The notes: generated by a model from the letters alone, not told the origin. A stretch of 64,000 nucleotides of DNA from an uncultured Parabacteroides sp. (GCA_949296075.1 CASFNG010000011.1:124001-188000), one strand, 5' to 3'; shown: positions 8,641 through 17,063, numbered from the stretch's first letter. Made by a program: numbers and translations.

Positions 8641-8807
8641 GACAAGAAAGGAAGAAGAATGTAACACTATTAGTATATCGCGAACCAGAACCTTCTGCTA
8701 ATTTTATGTAAGCATATAAGATGATTAACACGTGTGCCGGGGAAGTTTTTATTGGTTATTCCCCGTGCCACAAAAAAGGTCTCCCTGTGAAGAGAGACCT
8801 TTTTTGT
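8641..8807 (+). ncRNA. Candidate small RNA between porin operon and LysE gene
   Basis: There is no convincing coding frame on either strand between 8286 and 8863. A promoter match ends near 8641 and a 14-bp terminator stem ends at 8807, delimiting a transcript of about 165 nt. It also contains a CGGGGAA/TTCCCCG stem with a 14-base loop just before the terminator. I do not recognise an Rfam family. It could instead be the leader of an unannotated transcript or noise; no conservation data are available here. Confidence 0.35.
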
Positions 8808-8810
8808 ATT
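8770..8810 (+). terminator. Intrinsic terminator, 14-bp perfect stem
   Basis: ACAAAAAAGGTCTC (8770-8783) pairs perfectly with GAGACCTTTTTTGT (8794-8807) around a 10-base loop, with a T-rich 3' arm. It lies 57 bases before the LysE gene and overlaps the -33 element of that gene's predicted promoter. Confidence 0.7.
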
Positions 8811-8834
8811 TTTGGGGGAATGGATGTATCTTTG
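8803..8834 (+). promoter_or_regulatory. Predicted promoter of the LysE-family gene
   Basis: TTTG at 8803-8806, a 20-base spacer, then TATCTTTG at 8827-8834: a full match to the Bacteroidota consensus. The start would be near 8840, giving a leader of about 25 bases that contains an AGAGGAGA ribosome-binding stretch. Confidence 0.6.
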
Positions 8835-8863
8835 CCCCCGTTTATCAGAGGAGACGCGACTGC

Positions 8864-9523
8864 ATGCTGGGAATCGTAAGCAAAGGGATCATCATCGGAG
8901 TACTGGTATCAGCCCCAATGGGCCCGGTAGGTATGTTGTGCATCCAGCGGACGCTGAACAAGGGAAGATGGCACGGCTTCGCCACAGGCATGGGCGCCAC
9001 GCTCTCCGACGTGATCTACGCGGCGCTCACCTGCCTCGGCATGGGTGTGGTGGTCAACTTCGTGGAGGCGCACCAAGCTCCCCTGCAATTGATCGGGAGC
9101 GTGGTGTTAGGATTCTTCGGCTACTATATCTTCCAAAGCAACCCCACCCGGAGCCTCCGGAAGCAACGCGAGAAAAAATTATCGTTCACGCAAGACTTTC
9201 TTACGGCTTTTCTCCTTACCTTTAGCAACGTATTGATCGTCCTCCTCTATATCGGGCTTTTCGCCCGGTTCGGCTTCGTCCTCCCGGAGCATTCCGCCGG
9301 CCTGCTGGCGGTAGGGATCGCGGGGATAGGGATCGGCGCCGTGGCATGGTGGCTCGGGATCACGTACATTATAGCGAAGCTCAGGAAGTGGTTCAACGTA
9401 AGAGGGATATGGCTCATGAACCGGGTGGTGGGAAGCATCATCATCGGGCTATCCATCATCGGAGCCTTGTCTGTCTTGCTGACTACCTACCTGCATTGGC
9501 CTTTATTACATATCTATCAATAA
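8864..9523 (+). CDS. LysE-family amino acid/metabolite exporter
   Basis: 219 aa, inner membrane. The ATG at 8864 (MLGIVSKGIIIGVLVSAPMG) is chosen because the family's N-terminal helix and GPVG motif (APMGPVGMLCIQRTL) follow at once, a GAGGAG stretch lies about 10 bases upstream, and the longer frame crosses the terminator. About six hydrophobic segments are visible, with a basic loop RKQREKKLS in the middle. LysE/RhtB relatives export amino acids or related small molecules. The next gene starts 2 bases after the stop, so the two are probably cotranscribed, although the products do not suggest a shared pathway. Confidence 0.88.
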   Translation: MLGIVSKGIIIGVLVSAPMGPVGMLCIQRTLNKGRWHGFATGMGATLSDVIYAALTCLGMGVVVNFVEAHQAPLQLIGSVVLGFFGYYIFQSNPTRSLRKQREKKLSFTQDFLTAFLLTFSNVLIVLLYIGLFARFGFVLPEHSAGLLAVGIAGIGIGAVAWWLGITYIIAKLRKWFNVRGIWLMNRVVGSIIIGLSIIGALSVLLTTYLHWPLLHIYQ

Positions 9524-9524
9524 G

Positions 9525-10166
9525 ATGAAACGACTGAATGTCCCCTTTCTCCCCGTATTGGACGTGCTCGATGTCACCTCCATCGAGCCGATCCTTGAGA
9601 CGCGGTCCCAGCGCGAGTACATCACCTGCGCAAATTGGGAGGCGTATCCCTACAAGCCGATCGCGGCGTTCAACATCGCCCGTACCGACACGAATCTCTA
9701 TTTACGCTTCAGCGTGATGGGAAACTCGCTGAAAGCCTCGTTCGAGGAAGACGGGTCGCCTGTCTATCAGGATAGTTGCGTGGAATTTTTCATGCGGAAG
9801 GAGGGTGAGCGCCGCTACCGGAACTTCGAGTTCAACTGCATCGGTACCTGCGACGCGGCCGTCCGCCTCTCGCGCGATGAGGCGTCGCCCCTCACGGGAG
9901 AGGAGATGCGGCGTATCATCCGCTACCCCTCCATAAAGCGGGAGGTGTTCGGTGAGCGAAAGGGGATCCACGCCTGGAGCCTCATCGTCGTCATTCCCTT
10001 CGAGCTGATGGGAATAGAGCCCGATCACCTGCCGGAAAAGATCTATGGCAATTTCTACAAATGCGCCGACAATACCGAGAACCCGCATTTCCTGAGCTGG
10101 AGTCCGATCGACCTGCCGGAACCCAATTTCCATTGCCCTGAGTTCTTCGGGGAGATCTATCTCTGA
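9525..10166 (+). CDS. CBM9-like carbohydrate-binding-fold protein
   Basis: 213 aa with no signal peptide. The fold signature of the CBM9-like/DOMON-type family is visible: FNIARTDTNLYLRFSVMGN, then YQDSCVEFFMRKEGERRYRNFEFN, then WSLIVVIPFELMGI and GNFYKCADNTENPHFLSWSPI. Members include both secreted sugar-binding modules and cytoplasmic stand-alone proteins of unknown role; this one is of the latter kind. It begins 2 bases after the LysE stop and is likely translationally coupled to it. Function unknown. Confidence 0.8.
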   Translation: MKRLNVPFLPVLDVLDVTSIEPILETRSQREYITCANWEAYPYKPIAAFNIARTDTNLYLRFSVMGNSLKASFEEDGSPVYQDSCVEFFMRKEGERRYRNFEFNCIGTCDAAVRLSRDEASPLTGEEMRRIIRYPSIKREVFGERKGIHAWSLIVVIPFELMGIEPDHLPEKIYGNFYKCADNTENPHFLSWSPIDLPEPNFHCPEFFGEIYL

Positions 10167-10259
10167 TCCCCCGGATCTCCACGAAATGACGCGCGGGACG
10201 TGCGAGGGAACACACACCCCCGACGCCCCGCGAGACATAAACCAACTATATGGGTACGG

Positions 10260-10652
10260 TCATTTCTTCCCCTTGCCCAACTTCAGCTCTATGATAAAAG
10301 CGATAATCAGCCCTAAGCCGCCGAACAGAAGCACCGAGGAGGAGAAGGCGACCTCCATCAGCCTGTCTTGCCTATCCCAGAAAAGATGCCCGAAGCACAG
10401 GTTCAAGAAGAAGCCGACCAGCAATCCCAAGCCGATCCCGCCCATCAGGCAGCCCACCTTCAAGGCGCTAAAAGAGAAACGCCCCATGTAATTGGGAAGC
10501 CCCAGCTTACCCTCGAAGGCGGAAGCGTCTATCTTGTCGCCTATCTTCTCGATGATCGCGAGACGCTCGCGCTTACGTACAAACAACTCGAACAGGCCGT
10601 AAATACCGGCGCAGATGATCCCTACAACTAAGGGGATCGAGATAAATTCCAT
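10260..10652 (-). CDS. DUF6249-like small membrane protein
   Basis: About 130 aa; ATG codons at 10655 and 10652 are adjacent. There is one N-terminal membrane segment (ISIPLVVGIICAGIYGLFELF), a cytoplasmic stretch with RERLAIIEKIGDKID, then two more hydrophobic segments (LMGGIGLGLLVGFFLNLCFG and LLFGGLGLIIAFIIEL). It is divergent from an ECF sigma gene, sharing the 156-base region between them. The same kind of protein (51925-52338) accompanies another ECF sigma factor in this window, with the matching KMAMIEKG motif. I infer an accessory role to the sigma/anti-sigma pair; no activity is known. Confidence 0.72.
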   Translation of the reverse strand: MEFISIPLVVGIICAGIYGLFELFVRKRERLAIIEKIGDKIDASAFEGKLGLPNYMGRFSFSALKVGCLMGGIGLGLLVGFFLNLCFGHLFWDRQDRLMEVAFSSSVLLFGGLGLIIAFIIELKLGKGKK

Positions 10653-10752
10653 CATGATCGTTTTATTTAAAAAGTTATTGAATCGTTTTTCACCCTTTTT
10701 GACGCAACCAATCCCTGACGGTTACAAACGCGGCAAGAAAAAAGTTTTTTCC

Positions 10753-10760
10753 TATTTTCG
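10753..10760 (+). promoter_or_regulatory. Predicted -7 box of the ECF sigma gene
   Basis: TATTTTCG at 10753-10760 fits TAnnTTTG with one mismatch and lies 48 bases before the sigma-factor ATG. No TTG is found at the -33 distance, so the promoter may be weak or use another sigma factor, possibly its own product. Confidence 0.35.
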
Positions 10761-10808
10761 CCTCCCGAGACCGTAACCAACCCGCCAAGGTTGCGTCCAT
10801 TAAATACG

Positions 10809-11366
10809 ATGGAATTATACACCGACGCATATTATATCAAACGGGTATTGGAGGGAGACACCGCCAGCTTCGCCTGCCTCATCGACAAATATGGCAAGCC
10901 GATACACGGGCTCATCCTACGGGTGGTAGGCAACAAGGAGGACGCGGAGGAGCTGGCGCAAGACACCTTCTTAAAGGCGTTCAAGAGCCTCCCCTCATTC
11001 AAGGGGGACTGTGGCTTCTCCACCTGGATCTACCGGATTGCCTACAACACCGCTATCTCGCACGTGCGTAAGCGGAGGCAGGAGTTCCTGGCGATCGAGG
11101 AGGACGCGATAGAGAGCGTGCCTGAAGAAGAGGAGGAGGAGATGTTCGGGGAAGACGGCCCCGAGGAGCGGATCCGTAAGTTAGAGGAGGCACTCACACG
11201 GATCCCTCCCGACGAGCGGGCGCTCGTCCTGCTCTTTTACTGGAAGGGGAAGAGCGTGGAGGAGCTGACCACCATCACCGGGCTGACCGCCTCTAATATC
11301 AAGGTAAAGCTATATCGCATACGGAAAAAACTCGCTATATTTATAAAGGAGACAGACAATGGATAA
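10809..11366 (+). CDS. ECF-type RNA polymerase sigma factor
   Basis: 185 aa from the ATG at 10809 (MELYTDAYYIKRVLEGDTAS). Region 2 includes EDAEELAQDTFLKAFKSL and GFSTWIYRIAYNTAISHVRK. An acidic linker (EEEEEEMFGED) follows, and region 4 is LTRIPPDERALVLLFYWKG and ITGLTASNIKVKLYRIRKKL. It is a group IV sigma factor directing polymerase to a small regulon. The downstream membrane protein overlaps its last 8 bases and is the likely anti-sigma factor. The ITGLT.SN.KVKL segment is shared with the sigma factor at 51354-51914, so the two modules are probably paralogous. Confidence 0.9.
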   Translation: MELYTDAYYIKRVLEGDTASFACLIDKYGKPIHGLILRVVGNKEDAEELAQDTFLKAFKSLPSFKGDCGFSTWIYRIAYNTAISHVRKRRQEFLAIEEDAIESVPEEEEEEMFGEDGPEERIRKLEEALTRIPPDERALVLLFYWKGKSVEELTTITGLTASNIKVKLYRIRKKLAIFIKETDNG

Positions 11367-11727
11367 GAATATGATACAGAAAAAGAGCGCCGGCCGGCTG
11401 GAAGAGACCTTCTCGCGGCTGCCGGAGACGGAACTGCCCGAGGCATTCCGGGCGAACATCATGAGACAAGTCATGCGGACCGCGGAGGCCAAGCGCCGCC
11501 GCGACGGGATCATCGGGCTGCTGATGGTGATCTTAGCCTCCATTTTCATGGCCGCGCTGGCGATCGTGTCCTGCCTCTACCTGGCTCCTCAGCGGATCGA
11601 GATCCCCGATATGGAGACCTCCTCGCTCCCCTTCTACCTGTCGCTCGGCGGACTCACGCTCTTCCTCCTCACAGCCGACTATCTGCTGCGGAAAAGGTAT
11701 CGAGACAGAGAAAGAAAGGCAGAGTAG
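11359..11727 (+). CDS. Putative anti-sigma factor, two membrane segments
   Basis: 122 aa. The N-terminal 45 residues are cytoplasmic and amphipathic (GRLEETFSRLPETELPEAFR). Membrane segments follow at about 50-72 (LLMVILASIFMAALAIVSCLY) and 90-108 (FYLSLGGLTLFLLTADYLL), and the tail is basic. There is no zinc-binding HxxxCxxC motif, so it is not a classical ZAS protein. The start overlaps the sigma-factor stop by 8 bases, implying coupled translation. Its assignment as a sigma regulator rests on this context and on the similar partner at 50977-51357. Confidence 0.65.
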   Translation: MDKNMIQKKSAGRLEETFSRLPETELPEAFRANIMRQVMRTAEAKRRRDGIIGLLMVILASIFMAALAIVSCLYLAPQRIEIPDMETSSLPFYLSLGGLTLFLLTADYLLRKRYRDRERKAE

Positions 11728-11746
11728 CATTTTAGCGAACGAAACG

Positions 11747-11777
11747 CTTGTAAGTCAGAAAAAAAGCATTACATTTG
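11747..11777 (+). promoter_or_regulatory. Predicted rpsA promoter
   Basis: CTTG at 11747-11750, a 19-base spacer, and TACATTTG at 11770-11777, a full -7 match. It predicts a leader of about 70 bases, AT-rich, before rpsA. Confidence 0.65.
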
Positions 11778-11852
11778 TCCCCGATTTTTGAGAGATGACA
11801 ATATAAAGTCTAACTTACTAATTAAAACAAACTTAGTACTAACAATTAAAGA

Positions 11853-13634
11853 ATGGAAAATTTAAAGAACATCCAGCCAGTTGAGGATTTCAACTGGGAC
11901 GCCTTCGAGAATGGCGAGACTTACTCTGAGGTAAGCAAGGAAGACCTCACGAAAACGTATGACGAGACCCTGAGCACCGTCAAGGACAAAGAGGTCGTGA
12001 TGGGTACCGTTACCGCGATGAACAAGCGCGAGGTCGTGGTAAACATCGGCTTCAAATCCGACGGCGTCGTTCCGATGTCTGAGTTCCGCTACAACCCCGA
12101 CCTGAAAGTAGGCGACGAGGTAGAGGTTTACATCGAGAGCCAGGAAGACAAGAAGGGACAATTGCTCCTTTCGCACAAGAAGGCCCGCGCTACACGCTCT
12201 TGGGATCGCGTAAACGAGGCTCTCGAGAAAGACGAGGTTATCAAGGGTTATATCAAGTGCCGTACGAAGGGCGGTATGATCGTGGACGTGTTCGGTATCG
12301 AGGCATTCTTGCCGGGTTCCCAGATCGACGTGAAGCCGATCCGCGACTACGACGTATTTGTCGGCAAGACTATGGAATTCAAGATCGTGAAGATCAATCA
12401 AGAATTCAAGAACGTGGTTGTTTCCCACAAGGCGCTCATCGAGGCCGAGTTGGAGCAACAGAAGAAAGAAATTATCTCCAAGCTGGAGAAAGGACAGGTA
12501 TTGGAAGGAACCGTCAAGAACATCACCTCTTATGGCGTATTCATCGACCTGGGTGGCGTAGACGGCTTGATCCATATCACGGATCTCTCCTGGGGTCGTG
12601 TTTCCCATCCGGAAGAGATCGTTCAGCTCGACCAGAAGATCAACGTGGTTATCCTCGACTTCGACGACGAGAAGAAGCGTATCGCTCTTGGTCTGAAGCA
12701 GCTGACTCCGCATCCTTGGGATGCCTTGGATCCGAACCTCAAGGTAGGCGACAAGGTGAAGGGCAAGGTTGTCGTTATGGCAGACTACGGAGCATTCATC
12801 GAGATCGCTCCGGGCGTAGAGGGCTTGATCCACGTATCCGAGATGTCATGGACGCAGCACCTGCGTTCCGCTCAGGACTTCATGAAAGTGGGCGACGAGG
12901 TAGAGGCTGTCATCCTGACCTTAGACCGCGAAGAGCGTAAGATGTCGTTAGGTATCAAGCAGCTGAAAGCTGATCCTTGGGAGAACATCGAGGAGCGCTT
13001 CCCGGTAGGTTCCCGCCACATGGCGAAGGTTCGTAACTTCACTAACTTCGGTGTATTCGTTGAGATAGAGGAAGGCGTTGACGGCTTGATCCACATCTCC
13101 GACCTCTCTTGGACGAAGAAGATCAAACATCCGTCGGAGTTCACGCAGATCGGCGCGGACATCGAGGTACAGGTGCTGGAGATCGACAAGGAGAACCGCC
13201 GCTTGAGCTTAGGCCACAAGCAGCTGGAGGAGAATCCTTGGGACGTGTTCGAGACAATCTTCACGGTAGGTTCCATCCACGAGGGCACGATCATCGAGAT
13301 GCTGGATAAGGGAGCCGTAATCTCCTTGCCTTATGGCGTAGAGGGATTCGCTACACCGAAGCACTTAGTAAAGGAGGATGGCTCGCAAGCACAGGTTGAC
13401 GAGAAGCTGCCGTTCAAGGTAATCGAGTTCAACAAGGAGGCTAAACGAATCATCTTGTCGCACAGCCGTATCTTCGAGGACGAGCAGAAAGGCAACAAGG
13501 GCGGCGAGAAGAGATCTTCCAAGCGCAACAAGAAGGAGGAAGAGTCCGCGATGGTAACCGGGCCGGTAGAGAAGACTACGTTAGGCGACATCGAGGAACT
13601 GGCAGCCTTGAAGGAGAAACTCTCCGGAAAGTAA
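11853..13634 (+). CDS. rpsA: 30S ribosomal protein S1
   Basis: 593 aa. It is built of tandem S1 RNA-binding repeats: VVMGTVTAMNKREVVVNIGF near residue 47, VLEGTVKNITSYGVFIDLGG near 213, VKGKVVVMADYGAFIEIAPG near 300, and HMAKVRNFTNFGVFVEIEEG near 388. Each of the central repeats carries the VDGLIHISD-like signature. The C-terminal tail is charged and low in complexity (KGGEKRSSKRNKKEEES). S1 helps the 30S subunit capture mRNA, which matters in Bacteroidota because Shine-Dalgarno use is low. The gene stands alone, with a consensus promoter upstream and a strong terminator downstream. Codon use is that of a highly expressed gene. Confidence 0.97.
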   Translation: MENLKNIQPVEDFNWDAFENGETYSEVSKEDLTKTYDETLSTVKDKEVVMGTVTAMNKREVVVNIGFKSDGVVPMSEFRYNPDLKVGDEVEVYIESQEDKKGQLLLSHKKARATRSWDRVNEALEKDEVIKGYIKCRTKGGMIVDVFGIEAFLPGSQIDVKPIRDYDVFVGKTMEFKIVKINQEFKNVVVSHKALIEAELEQQKKEIISKLEKGQVLEGTVKNITSYGVFIDLGGVDGLIHITDLSWGRVSHPEEIVQLDQKINVVILDFDDEKKRIALGLKQLTPHPWDALDPNLKVGDKVKGKVVVMADYGAFIEIAPGVEGLIHVSEMSWTQHLRSAQDFMKVGDEVEAVILTLDREERKMSLGIKQLKADPWENIEERFPVGSRHMAKVRNFTNFGVFVEIEEGVDGLIHISDLSWTKKIKHPSEFTQIGADIEVQVLEIDKENRRLSLGHKQLEENPWDVFETIFTVGSIHEGTIIEMLDKGAVISLPYGVEGFATPKHLVKEDGSQAQVDEKLPFKVIEFNKEAKRIILSHSRIFEDEQKGNKGGEKRSSKRNKKEEESAMVTGPVEKTTLGDIEELAALKEKLSGK

Positions 13635-13660
13635 TCCAGCCTGTCGTCAGGACATAAAAT

Positions 13661-13697
13661 AAAAGGAGATACTTATTCAAGAGTATCTCCTTTTTTT
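13661..13697. terminator. Bidirectional terminator after rpsA
   Basis: A 13-bp perfect stem AAAAGGAGATACT (13661-13673) / AGTATCTCCTTTT (13682-13694) is followed by a T run. On the minus strand it is also followed by TTTTATTTTAT, so it can serve the convergent small gene. Confidence 0.8.
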
Positions 13698-13721
13698 ATG
13701 TGATTGCCGCGGCTTATCACC

Positions 13722-13964
13722 TCAAGAAAAACATTCTTCCGTCGCGTGAATGCCGCCCGGCTCATCGATCCCCAAGATCTCATTGATCTTCTTCCGTTTC
13801 TCCAGATCCGTGAAATAGGTTTCCACCACCTTATAAATATCGAAACCGCCCGTAGAGCCGGCAGCTAAATTCAAGGCCTCCACCAATTTACCCGTCGCCT
13901 TGTGGATCTCAGCCTGGTTCAGCAAATGAAACTCATTCCCGTGGATTAATTGATTCTTTCCCAT
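13722..13964 (-). CDS. Small uncharacterised protein, possibly leaderless mRNA
   Basis: 80 aa, no signal or membrane segment, rich in charged residues. Segments include NEFHLLNQAEIHKATGKLVEALNLA, split here by helix breaks, and a glycine-rich GSTGGFDIYKVVETYF. It has the composition of a genuine protein and is convergent with rpsA. No Shine-Dalgarno sequence precedes the ATG. The only in-frame Met is residue 1, and a consensus promoter ends 7 bases upstream, so the mRNA may start almost at the AUG. I do not recognise a family. Confidence 0.6.
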   Translation of the reverse strand: MGKNQLIHGNEFHLLNQAEIHKATGKLVEALNLAAGSTGGFDIYKVVETYFTDLEKRKKINEILGIDEPGGIHATEECFS

Positions 13965-13971
13965 GATATTC

Positions 13972-14002
13972 CAAATTTAGGTTATACAATAAATATTACA
14001 AA
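13972..14002 (-). promoter_or_regulatory. Predicted promoter almost abutting its start codon
   Basis: On the minus strand, TTTG (13999-14002), a 19-base spacer and TAAATTTG (13972-13979) form a full consensus match. The expected start lies about 13966-13968, within 4 bases of the ATG at 13964. Confidence 0.55.
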
Positions 14003-14144
14003 GGACTTTCCTTGTCCGAAAGATACGAATATCTTATATATGACCGCATAGTTTTATCTATTTTTTCATCGATTCAGCTATTTTATACCTAAAAGCGGGG
14101 AGCTTCTACCGCCATTTCATTAGTTTCGCGGCAAAACGGAAAAA

Positions 14145-14798
14145 ATGAAAAAGTTAGTCATATTCGACCTCGACGGCACGTTGCTGAACACGATCGACGA
14201 CCTGGCACATAGCACGAACCACGCCTTGCGCGAGAACGGTTTCCCGGAGCACGCCATCGACGAGTATCGCTTCTTCGTGGGGAACGGCATCAACAAGTTA
14301 TTCGAGCGGGCCCTCCCCGACGGGGCAAGGACGGAAGAGAATATCCGGAAGATACGCGCCAAGTTCCTCACGTATTACGACCTCCACAAGGCGGACCACA
14401 GCCATCCCTACGAGGGGATACCCGAGCTGCTGGAACAATTGCAGGCGGAGGGTACGCAACTCGCCGTAGCCTCCAACAAGTACCAAGAGGCCACCCGGGC
14501 GTTGATCGCCCGCTTCTTCCCCCAGATCCGCTTCGTGGAGGTATTGGGGCAGCGGGAAGGTGTCCCGACAAAACCGGATCCCGGGATCGTAGACGAGATC
14601 CGCGCGAAAGCCGGCCGTTCGCGCGAGGAGACGCTCTACGTGGGCGACTCGGGCGTGGATATGCAAACCGCACTCAACAGTGGCGTGACGGCTTGTGGCG
14701 TGACATGGGGCTTCCGCCCCCGGGCGGAATTAGAAAGCTTCTCCCCGGATCATATCGCGGAGCGACCCGCCGACATCCTCGCGATCATCCATCAATAG
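14145..14798 (+). CDS. gph: HAD-family phosphatase, phosphoglycolate phosphatase-like
   Basis: 217 aa, cytoplasmic. HAD motif I is FDLDGTLLNT at residues 6-15. Motif II has a Ser in LAVASNKYQEA, motif III a Lys in TKPDPGIVDEI, and motif IV is YVGDSGVDMQTA. The cap is the small helical type of the Gph/PGP subgroup. It would dephosphorylate 2-phosphoglycolate or a related sugar phosphate; fine specificity cannot be read. A TAGTTTCG -7-like box lies at 14121-14128, 17 bases before the start. The gene is monocistronic, with a terminator at 14822-14856. Confidence 0.85.
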   Translation: MKKLVIFDLDGTLLNTIDDLAHSTNHALRENGFPEHAIDEYRFFVGNGINKLFERALPDGARTEENIRKIRAKFLTYYDLHKADHSHPYEGIPELLEQLQAEGTQLAVASNKYQEATRALIARFFPQIRFVEVLGQREGVPTKPDPGIVDEIRAKAGRSREETLYVGDSGVDMQTALNSGVTACGVTWGFRPRAELESFSPDHIAERPADILAIIHQ

Positions 14799-14821
14799 AC
14801 CAGTCTATCCACAAGATACAT

Positions 14822-14856
14822 GAGGAGGTTTCTTTCGGGACCTCCTCTTCTTTTTT
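14822..14856 (+). terminator. Intrinsic terminator after gph
   Basis: GAGGAGGT (14822-14829) pairs with ACCTCCTC (14840-14847), followed by TTCTTTTTT. Confidence 0.65.
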
Positions 14857-15045
14857 CCAAAAGGTGGCGATGTTTTTCCCCGTCCTTTGGGATTCAAGCC
14901 ATCATCCTTTCCCGGATTTTATTATTTTTGCGATCGAACGGAGCAGTCTCCCTATCAAAACATAAAAAAACGCGCGTGACGGAGGAGCTACCTGCCCGCA
15001 CGATGAGAAACGGGGAATCTGATCGCACGCATAGAAGACGACAAG

Positions 15046-17052
15046 ATGATATTGACCACACAGCAAGAGATGGCGATGGAATTAGTGAGGAAATTCATCG
15101 CGGACCAAGAGGGACAGGTATTCATCCTGAGAGGATACGCGGGTACCGGGAAAACCACCTTGATCCGGCTCATCACGGAATATATAGAAAGCCAGTCTCT
15201 CGAAGCCCGGGTGATGGCCTCCACCGGCAGGGCCGCCAAGATACTGCGCTCCAAGCTCCCCGCTCATACCGTATCTACCATCCACCGGGCGATCTATCGG
15301 TTCGACCATTTAGAGATCAACGAGTCCGAGGGAGAGCTCAAATACATCTATCCGCTCGGTGAGAACGAGCGGCACACGCTTTGCGTGGTCGACGAGGCCT
15401 CGATGATCAGCTCTCGGGAAACCAGGGATGAGCTCTTCCAGTTTGGCTCCGGGGTCGTGCTGGACGACCTGCTGACCTACGCGAGGGTTCGCTCCGGGGG
15501 CAAGATCCTGTTCGCGGGGGATCCCATGCAGCTTCCTCCCGTAGGGGATCATCACTCCGCCGCGCTGGACAAGTGTTTCTTCGAACGGTTAGGGCTGAAA
15601 GTATATACCTGCGAGCTGACAGACATCGTACGGCAAGACAAGGATAGCGCGATCTTGGCCAACGCCGCCATGATCCGGGAACTGATCGGCAAAACGGAAC
15701 GAAATACCCTCATACTCCGGAAACGGGAGAACGAGGTGATGGATATAAACGCGCTGGATATATCCAAGCGTTATTGTGAAGACCCGGGCGAGAAAGCGGC
15801 CATCATCAGCTATACCAACCAGCAGGTGGCCGATTACAACACGGACATCCGTGCCCGGCTCTTCCCCGGGGCGGATCGTCCGGTAAGTGGCGACCGGCTT
15901 TTAGTGATATGCAACAGTTACTTCCAGCAGCTGGAGCTGCTGAACGGCGACATCATCACCGTGGTGGAAGCCTCCGATGCCACGATCTCCCAATCCGCCT
16001 TGGTATGGAGCGAGGTGGGCGGCAAGAAAATCCAGAGGAAAATCACGCTTGAGTTCCGGGAAATCAGCTTCCAATTGCCGGACGGGAATATCGCACGTCG
16101 CTATATCATCGACTCCTTGCTCCGTAAACGGGCGGGATCGCTTACGATCGAAGAGCGGAAAGCCCTGTACATCAACCTCGTGATGCGTATGCGTGAGGAG
16201 AAGGGATTAAAAGACCGCCGGGCGGAGGAGTTCGCGATCGCGATGCGTAATGATCCGTTTTACAACGCGCTGCAAGTGAAATACGGTTATGCCTTCACCT
16301 GCCATAAGGCGCAAGGCGGCGAATGGGATACCGTCTACGTCGATTTCTCCAGTCGCACGGGGCTCGATACAGACAGCCTGCGCTGGAAATACACGGCCAT
16401 CACAAGGGCCCGGAAGCGGCTGTTCTGCGTCAACCATCCAGACATCACGCCCATATCCACGCTGAAGGTGGCTCCCATCGGCAAGACCGGCAAGATACCG
16501 AATACCGCCTTGGCCTTCGAGCAGGCGGAAGAGACCCCGTTTCATCCGCTATCCGCCCCACCCGCCGTGAAGTGGAAATACAGGTCGGTCGTCCGGAATA
16601 TGGAAGGCACGCCCTACTCGGTAGCGAAGGTCACGAGCAAGCCTTGGCGAGAGATCTACGAGGTAAATACCCCGACAGGCACGACCCGTGTGGATGCCTT
16701 GTACAACGCCGCCGGATTATTCAAGTACGAGACAGCGGATCCCGACCCGGAGCTGCTCACGTTCTTCCGGAACGAGGAGAATATCCGCTACCGGATAGAC
16801 TATCAGCCATCACTGGAATCGCTCAAGGTATTGCACCGTCGCATGATCTCCCTGTGCGACGAGTGCGACATCCGGCTGACGAACGTGATTGAGGAGCGCT
16901 ACCAACTTATCTATTATATGAGGACATCCGGCGATTTCGCCTCCCTGACGTTCTATTTCAATGGGAAAGGGACGATTACCCACGCCGTCCCGCTCTCCAT
17001 CCTCGGGGAATCGGACGAGAAACTGGTGCGATTGATCGGGAATTTAATATAG
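15046..17052 (+). CDS. SF1B DNA helicase, RecD/Pif1-like
   Basis: 668 aa, cytoplasmic. Helicase motifs: Walker A GYAGTGKTT (residues 30-38), motif Ia ASTGRAAKIL, motif II VVDEAS (DEAS 116-119), motif III GDPMQLPPV (158-166), motif V TCHKAQGGEW (418-427) and motif VI KYTAITRARKRL (448-459). These define a 5'-3' superfamily 1B helicase of the RecD2/Dda/Pif1 type. There is no RecBCD context. The last 180 residues are not helicase core and include a beta-rich SVVRNMEGTPYSVAKVTSKP region of unknown fold. The stop is 11 bases before the next gene, which carries a strong AGGAGG ribosome-binding site, so the two form an operon. A TATTTTTG -7 box is at 14923-14930. Confidence 0.88.
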   Translation: MILTTQQEMAMELVRKFIADQEGQVFILRGYAGTGKTTLIRLITEYIESQSLEARVMASTGRAAKILRSKLPAHTVSTIHRAIYRFDHLEINESEGELKYIYPLGENERHTLCVVDEASMISSRETRDELFQFGSGVVLDDLLTYARVRSGGKILFAGDPMQLPPVGDHHSAALDKCFFERLGLKVYTCELTDIVRQDKDSAILANAAMIRELIGKTERNTLILRKRENEVMDINALDISKRYCEDPGEKAAIISYTNQQVADYNTDIRARLFPGADRPVSGDRLLVICNSYFQQLELLNGDIITVVEASDATISQSALVWSEVGGKKIQRKITLEFREISFQLPDGNIARRYIIDSLLRKRAGSLTIEERKALYINLVMRMREEKGLKDRRAEEFAIAMRNDPFYNALQVKYGYAFTCHKAQGGEWDTVYVDFSSRTGLDTDSLRWKYTAITRARKRLFCVNHPDITPISTLKVAPIGKTGKIPNTALAFEQAEETPFHPLSAPPAVKWKYRSVVRNMEGTPYSVAKVTSKPWREIYEVNTPTGTTRVDALYNAAGLFKYETADPDPELLTFFRNEENIRYRIDYQPSLESLKVLHRRMISLCDECDIRLTNVIEERYQLIYYMRTSGDFASLTFYFNGKGTITHAVPLSILGESDEKLVRLIGNLI

Positions 17053-17063
17053 GAGGAAAAATC

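Noticed and set aside
8370-8645. 91-aa open frame on the minus strand
   Set aside because: Composition is not protein-like, it begins at the promoter-like element for a plus-strand transcript, and no start signal is visible.
14820-15362. 180-aa plus-strand frame before and into the helicase gene
   Set aside because: It starts in the gph terminator and overlaps the helicase, which has full motifs in another frame.
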